This document shows, piece by piece, positions 60,563 to 64,000 of a stretch of DNA of 64,000 nt (position 1 is the first letter of the stretch; each line of letters starts with the position of its first letter). This DNA comes from Streptomyces sp. NBC_01707 (GTDB lineage: Bacteria > Actinomycetota > Actinomycetes > Streptomycetales > Streptomycetaceae): the NCBI RefSeq assembly GCF_041438805.1, contig NZ_CP109190.1, positions 3,720,001 to 3,784,000 of the forward strand. Reading direction: 5' to 3'. The notes beneath the pieces were generated by a model. It was not told where the DNA came from. It ran no database searches and saw only the letters and a program-made list of their open reading frames with translations. The position numbers and the translations under genes are program-made.

Positions 60563-61926
60563 GGCGACGGAGACCGCATACGCCCGCCTGGACCGCGACG
60601 CTCACCTGGAAGGCCGCGGTGTTCATCACCGTGATGTGCTGCGCCCTCGCCGCACTGCTCGGTGTACTGGTGCATACCGCTGTGACCCGGGAGACCGTCA
60701 GCGAGGCCCGCGACAAGGCACTCGCCCGGCTGGCGGACGCGACCAGGGCGTACGAGGCGGGCGAGGTGCTCCCGCCGGATTCCGGTATCGACCCGGCCGG
60801 TCTGCCCGCCTCCCTGCGTGACCTGGCCGTGAGCGGGCGCCGGGGCACCGTCGAGGCGGACGCCCACGGCCGGGCGGCCATGTGGGCCGCGGGCCCGGCC
60901 GACGGCCGTGCGCTCGCCACCGAGATCGACTACAGCGTGAGCGCCCGCACCATCGAACGCCTCGACCGGGCGATCGTCGGCTCCTCGCTGCTGGCGATCG
61001 CCGTCACGCTGCTGATCGGCGCGTTCGCCGTCAGCCGGGTCACCCGGCGGCTGCACCAGACCGCCCGGGTGGCCCGCCGGATCAGCGCGGGCGATCTCGA
61101 CGCCCGCGTCGACGACCCCTGTACGGCGGACCCTTCGCGCCCGCAGGACGAGGTGGCGATCGTCGCCGGCGCGTTGGACACGATGGCGTCCACGCTCCAG
61201 CGCAAACTGCTGGCCGAACAGCGCTTCACCGCCGATGTGGCGCACGAGCTGCGCACCCCGCTGACCGGTCTCTCGGCCGCCGCCGAACTGCTGCCGGCCG
61301 GCCGGCCGGCCGAGCTGGTGCGGAACCGGGTCCGCACCATGCGGGCGCTGACGGAGGATCTGCTGGAGATCTCCCGCCTCGACGCCCGTACCGAGGAGGT
61401 CGATCTCGCCGTGCACGAACTGGCGCCGCTCGCCGAACGGGTGGTGCGCGCGTCGGGCACGGCGACCGAGATCCGCGTCGTGGGAGCGGAAGCCGGCAAC
61501 GCGGTGAGGAACGTGCGGGTCGAGACGGACAGACGCCGGCTGGAACGGGTCCTCGGCAATCTGATCACCAACGCACACAAGCACGGCCGCCCGCCGGTGG
61601 TCCTGACGGTCGACGGGCCGATGGTGACCGTACGCGATCACGGCCCGGGCTTCCCGGACTATCTGCTGACCGGCGGTCCGCAGCGGTTCCGCACCGAGGG
61701 CGGCGGCAAGGGCCACGGGCTCGGACTGACCATCGCCGTCGGACAGTCGGCCGTCATCGGCGCCGAACTCGTCCTCGTCAATGCGGAGGACGGCGGGGCG
61801 GAGGCTCGGCTGACGCTCCCGGAGTACGTGCGGTTCGACGAGGACGAACCGGCCGGCCGGAAGGGCAACGGCAGCCGGGCCGGAGGCGACGGGCCGACCG
61901 GCGACGGCCAGGCCGAAGCGACATAA
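60559..61926 (+). CDS. Membrane sensor histidine kinase
   Basis: The 455-residue kinase has a membrane helix near residues 13-40 (FITVMCCALAALLGVLV), a short outer domain, a second helix (SSLLAIAVTLLIGAFAV), HAMP, HisKA with phospho-acceptor His229 in FTADVAHELRTPLTGL, and HATPase with NLITNAHKHG, DHGPGFPDYL and GHGLGLTIAV. The C-terminus is Gly/Arg-rich. No response regulator gene lies beside it; a FtsW/RodA-family gene follows after 36 bp. It may sense envelope state through the upstream lipoprotein. Confidence 0.93.
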   Translation: MRRRRPHTPAWTATLTWKAAVFITVMCCALAALLGVLVHTAVTRETVSEARDKALARLADATRAYEAGEVLPPDSGIDPAGLPASLRDLAVSGRRGTVEADAHGRAAMWAAGPADGRALATEIDYSVSARTIERLDRAIVGSSLLAIAVTLLIGAFAVSRVTRRLHQTARVARRISAGDLDARVDDPCTADPSRPQDEVAIVAGALDTMASTLQRKLLAEQRFTADVAHELRTPLTGLSAAAELLPAGRPAELVRNRVRTMRALTEDLLEISRLDARTEEVDLAVHELAPLAERVVRASGTATEIRVVGAEAGNAVRNVRVETDRRRLERVLGNLITNAHKHGRPPVVLTVDGPMVTVRDHGPGFPDYLLTGGPQRFRTEGGGKGHGLGLTIAVGQSAVIGAELVLVNAEDGGAEARLTLPEYVRFDEDEPAGRKGNGSRAGGDGPTGDGQAEAT

Positions 61927-61962
61927 GGGAAATAAGGTCCACCTCTTGCTACGTTGCGGGGC

Positions 61963-63339
61963 ATGACCGCAACGCCGGACGCACCCCCGCCCGAGCTACG
62001 CCTGCCCAAGCGGCGCGGGGTCGAGCTCTCGCTCCTCATCGGGGCGGTCCTCATCTCCGTCTACGGCTACGCCGCCGTCGGTCTCGCGCGCAACGACGCG
62101 GTCCCTCCCGATGTCGCCGGTTACGGCGCCGGCCTGGGGTTGCTCGCCCTCCTCGCGCACCTTGCCGTCCGCTTCCGCGCCCCGTTCGCCGATCCGCTGC
62201 TGCTCCCCATCGCCGTGCTGCTCAACGGTCTCGGCCTGGTACTGATCTACCGGCTCGATCTGGAGACGCCCAAGGACCAGGCCGCACCCACCCAGCTGAT
62301 CTGGTCGACGCTCGGTGTCGCGTTCTTCACCGTGGTCGTCGTCTTCCTCCGCGACCACCGGGTGCTCCAGCGGTACGCGTACCTCTCGGTCGCCGCCGCC
62401 CTCGTCCTGATGATCGTGCCGATCTTCTTCCCGGCCGTGAACGGCGCCAAGATCTGGATCCGGGTCGGCGGATTCTCCTTCCAGCCCGGCGAGTTCGCCA
62501 AGATTCTGCTCGCCGTCTTCTTCGCGGCGTATCTCGCCGCGAACCGCAACGCCCTCGCCTACACCGGCCGCAAGTTCTGGCGGCTCCAGCTCCCCACCGG
62601 CCGTGTGCTCGGCCCGATCGTGGCGATCTGGCTGCTCAGCGTCTGCGTGCTGGTCCTCGAACGCGACCTGGGCACCTCGCTCCTCTTCTTCGGCCTCTTC
62701 GTGATCATGTTGTACGTGGCGACCGGCCGGACCGGCTGGATCGCGGTGGGACTGCTGCTCGCCGCCGTCGGCGCCTTCGTCGTCGGCTCCTTCGAACCGC
62801 ATGTGCACAGCCGGGTGCAGGACTGGCTCGATCCGTTCGCCACCATCGCCGCGGGCCGCGGGCCCAGCCAGCTCGCCCAGTCGCTGTTCGCGTTCGCCGC
62901 GGGCGGGATGCTCGGTGCCGGGCTCGGTCTCGGCCACTCCATCCTCATCGGCTTCGCCGCCAAGTCCGACTTCATCCTGGCGACGGCGGGCGAGGAGCTC
63001 GGGCTGTCCGGGCTGACGGCGGTCTTCCTCCTGTACGCGCTGCTCGTCGCCCGCGGCTATCGGGCCGGCCTCGCCCTGCGCGACCCCTTCGGGCGGCTGC
63101 TGTCGATCGGGCTCGCCTCGATCCTGGCCCTCCAGGTGTTCGTCATCGCGGGCGGTGTGATGGGGCTGATCCCGCTGACGGGCATGGCGATGCCGTTCCT
63201 CGCCCAGGGCGGTTCGTCCGTCGTCACCAACTGGATCATCGTGGCGCTGCTCATCCGTGTCAGCGACGTCGCCCGCAGACCGCACCCCGACCAGGTGGAG
63301 ACCGGGGTCGTCGCACCGGTCGCGGAGGAGCAGTCGTGA
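61963..63339 (+). CDS. FtsW/RodA/SpoVE family peptidoglycan polymerase
   Basis: The 458-residue protein has about ten membrane helices. SEDS motifs include FPAVNGAKIWIRVGGFSFQPGEFAK, VLERDLGTSLLFFGLF and LIPLTGMAMPFLAQGGSSVVTNWI, with the Asp of ERDLGTS likely catalytic. It polymerises glycan strands with a class B PBP partner. The next gene overlaps its stop (GTGA), so the pair is coupled. RodA versus FtsW cannot be settled from the sequence. The C-terminal 40 residues are a soluble tail. Confidence 0.93.
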   Translation: MTATPDAPPPELRLPKRRGVELSLLIGAVLISVYGYAAVGLARNDAVPPDVAGYGAGLGLLALLAHLAVRFRAPFADPLLLPIAVLLNGLGLVLIYRLDLETPKDQAAPTQLIWSTLGVAFFTVVVVFLRDHRVLQRYAYLSVAAALVLMIVPIFFPAVNGAKIWIRVGGFSFQPGEFAKILLAVFFAAYLAANRNALAYTGRKFWRLQLPTGRVLGPIVAIWLLSVCVLVLERDLGTSLLFFGLFVIMLYVATGRTGWIAVGLLLAAVGAFVVGSFEPHVHSRVQDWLDPFATIAAGRGPSQLAQSLFAFAAGGMLGAGLGLGHSILIGFAAKSDFILATAGEELGLSGLTAVFLLYALLVARGYRAGLALRDPFGRLLSIGLASILALQVFVIAGGVMGLIPLTGMAMPFLAQGGSSVVTNWIIVALLIRVSDVARRPHPDQVETGVVAPVAEEQS

Positions 63340-64000
63340 TCCGCTACATCCGGCGGGCCGCCGCGTTCTGTCTGCTGCTGCTCATGGCGCTCCTGCTGAA
63401 CGCCGCCCGCATCCAGGTCTTCCAGGCCGACGAACTCGACGGCAACCCCGCCAACCGCCGCCGGACGATCGTCCGTTACGACCAGCCGCGCGGCGACATC
63501 ATGGTCGGCAAGAGGTCCGTCACCGGCTCCCGGAACACCGGCGAGCAGCTCAGCTACGAGCGCACGTACACCAACGGCCCGTTGTACGCACCGGTGACCG
63601 GCTATGCCTCGCAGACGTACGGCACGACGCTGATCGAGAACGCCGAGGACGGCATCCTCTCCGGCACCGACCCGATGCTCGCCCCGGTCCCCCTGTGGAA
63701 CGAGATCACTCGCAGCCAGCAGCCCGCGGGCGACGTCGTCACCACCATCAAGGACTCGACGCAACGCGCCGCGTACGACGGGCTGGGCAACCGGCGGGGC
63801 GCGGTCGCCGCCCTCGAGCCGTCGACCGGCAAGATCCTCGCTCTGGTCTCGACCCCCTCGTACGATCCGGGGCGGCTCTCCGGCACCGGTTCCTCGGTCA
63901 CCGACGCCTGGCGGCAGCTCAACGCGGACAGGAACCAGCCGATGCTGAACAGGGCGATCCGGCAGACCTATCCGCCGGGTTCCACCTTCAAGATCGTGAC
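63336..64000 (+). CDS. Class B penicillin-binding protein, 3' end outside the window
   Basis: The first 221 residues are present. An N-terminal membrane helix (AAFCLLLLMALLLNAARIQVF) precedes the class B dimerisation domain (NPANRRRTIVRYDQPRGDIM). The catalytic SxxK (STFK, Ser nucleophile in YPPGSTFKIV) lies in the last bases, so the rest of the transpeptidase domain is missing from view. The start is GTG 63336, overlapping the SEDS gene stop. It crosslinks the glycan made by its partner. It matches the PbpA-type beside RodA in Actinobacteria. Confidence 0.92.
   Translation, partial: MIRYIRRAAAFCLLLLMALLLNAARIQVFQADELDGNPANRRRTIVRYDQPRGDIMVGKRSVTGSRNTGEQLSYERTYTNGPLYAPVTGYASQTYGTTLIENAEDGILSGTDPMLAPVPLWNEITRSQQPAGDVVTTIKDSTQRAAYDGLGNRRGAVAALEPSTGKILALVSTPSYDPGRLSGTGSSVTDAWRQLNADRNQPMLNRAIRQTYPPGSTFKIV

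Overview
The window is high-GC Actinobacteria chromosome, almost certainly Streptomyces. Codon third positions are strongly G/C, GTG and TTG starts are common, and the gene content is typical: the polar-growth coiled-coil pair scy/filP, nucS, a GH18 chitinase behind a tandem DasR-type operator, SpoIIE-type phosphatases, and Ku with a stand-alone LigD polymerase. I see no prophage, insertion sequence or CRISPR array. Nearly everything reads as core chromosome.

Layout. (1) 1-3080: the 3' part of scy, then filP. (2) 3167-7183: two adjacent, paralogous ABC-2 exporter modules, each an ATPase with a six-helix permease. (3) 7210-15293: a small zinc-motif protein, a luciferase-like oxidoreductase, an SCO5389-family protein, the mismatch endonuclease gene nucS, an orphan 826-aa ATPase with a membrane anchor and a Pro/Ser/Thr tail, a STAS protein, a 3-hydroxybutyryl-CoA dehydrogenase, and a PduO-type cobalamin adenosyltransferase. 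(4) 15462-17562: a chitinase unit with a tandem operator and a terminator. (5) 17667-43514, all on the minus strand: a long conserved run. In transcription order it is a receiver protein, an ArgS-like protein (nrtL), lysA, hom, thrC, thrB, rho, an LCP protein, rpmE, prfA, prmC, a TsaC/Sua5 protein, an LMW-PTP-like protein, a divergent SHMT, a WecA-type transferase, atpI, atpBEFHAGDC and a DUF2550 protein. It makes lysine/threonine, termination and release factors, a tRNA-modification enzyme, a lipid-linked sugar and ATP synthase. (6) 43736-43807: tRNA-Arg(CCG), followed by about 770 bp with no convincing gene. (7) 44671-54929: two large SpoIIE-type phosphatases, a second glyA behind a ZTP (pfl) riboswitch, an unknown membrane protein and a secreted sedolisin. 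(8) 55003-57075: divergent ku and LigD-type polymerase genes. (9) 57226-64000: a HEAT-repeat protein coupled to a zinc-ribbon protein, a lipoprotein coupled to a histidine kinase, and a FtsW/RodA-family gene coupled to a class B PBP that runs off the window.

Most interesting signals. Three proteins in the conserved minus-strand run look like altered copies of known enzymes: an LMW-PTP fold whose nucleophile Cys is Ser, an SHMT with His-His where Tyr-Tyr is usual, and an ArgRS-like protein without its catalytic core, lying at an argS-lysA locus near a tRNA-Arg gene. There is also a clear ZTP riboswitch on only one of the two SHMT genes, a TGATTC repeat cluster between ku and the LigD polymerase, and a histidine kinase coupled to a lipoprotein with no response regulator beside it. 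I found no convincing wholly new multi-gene system.
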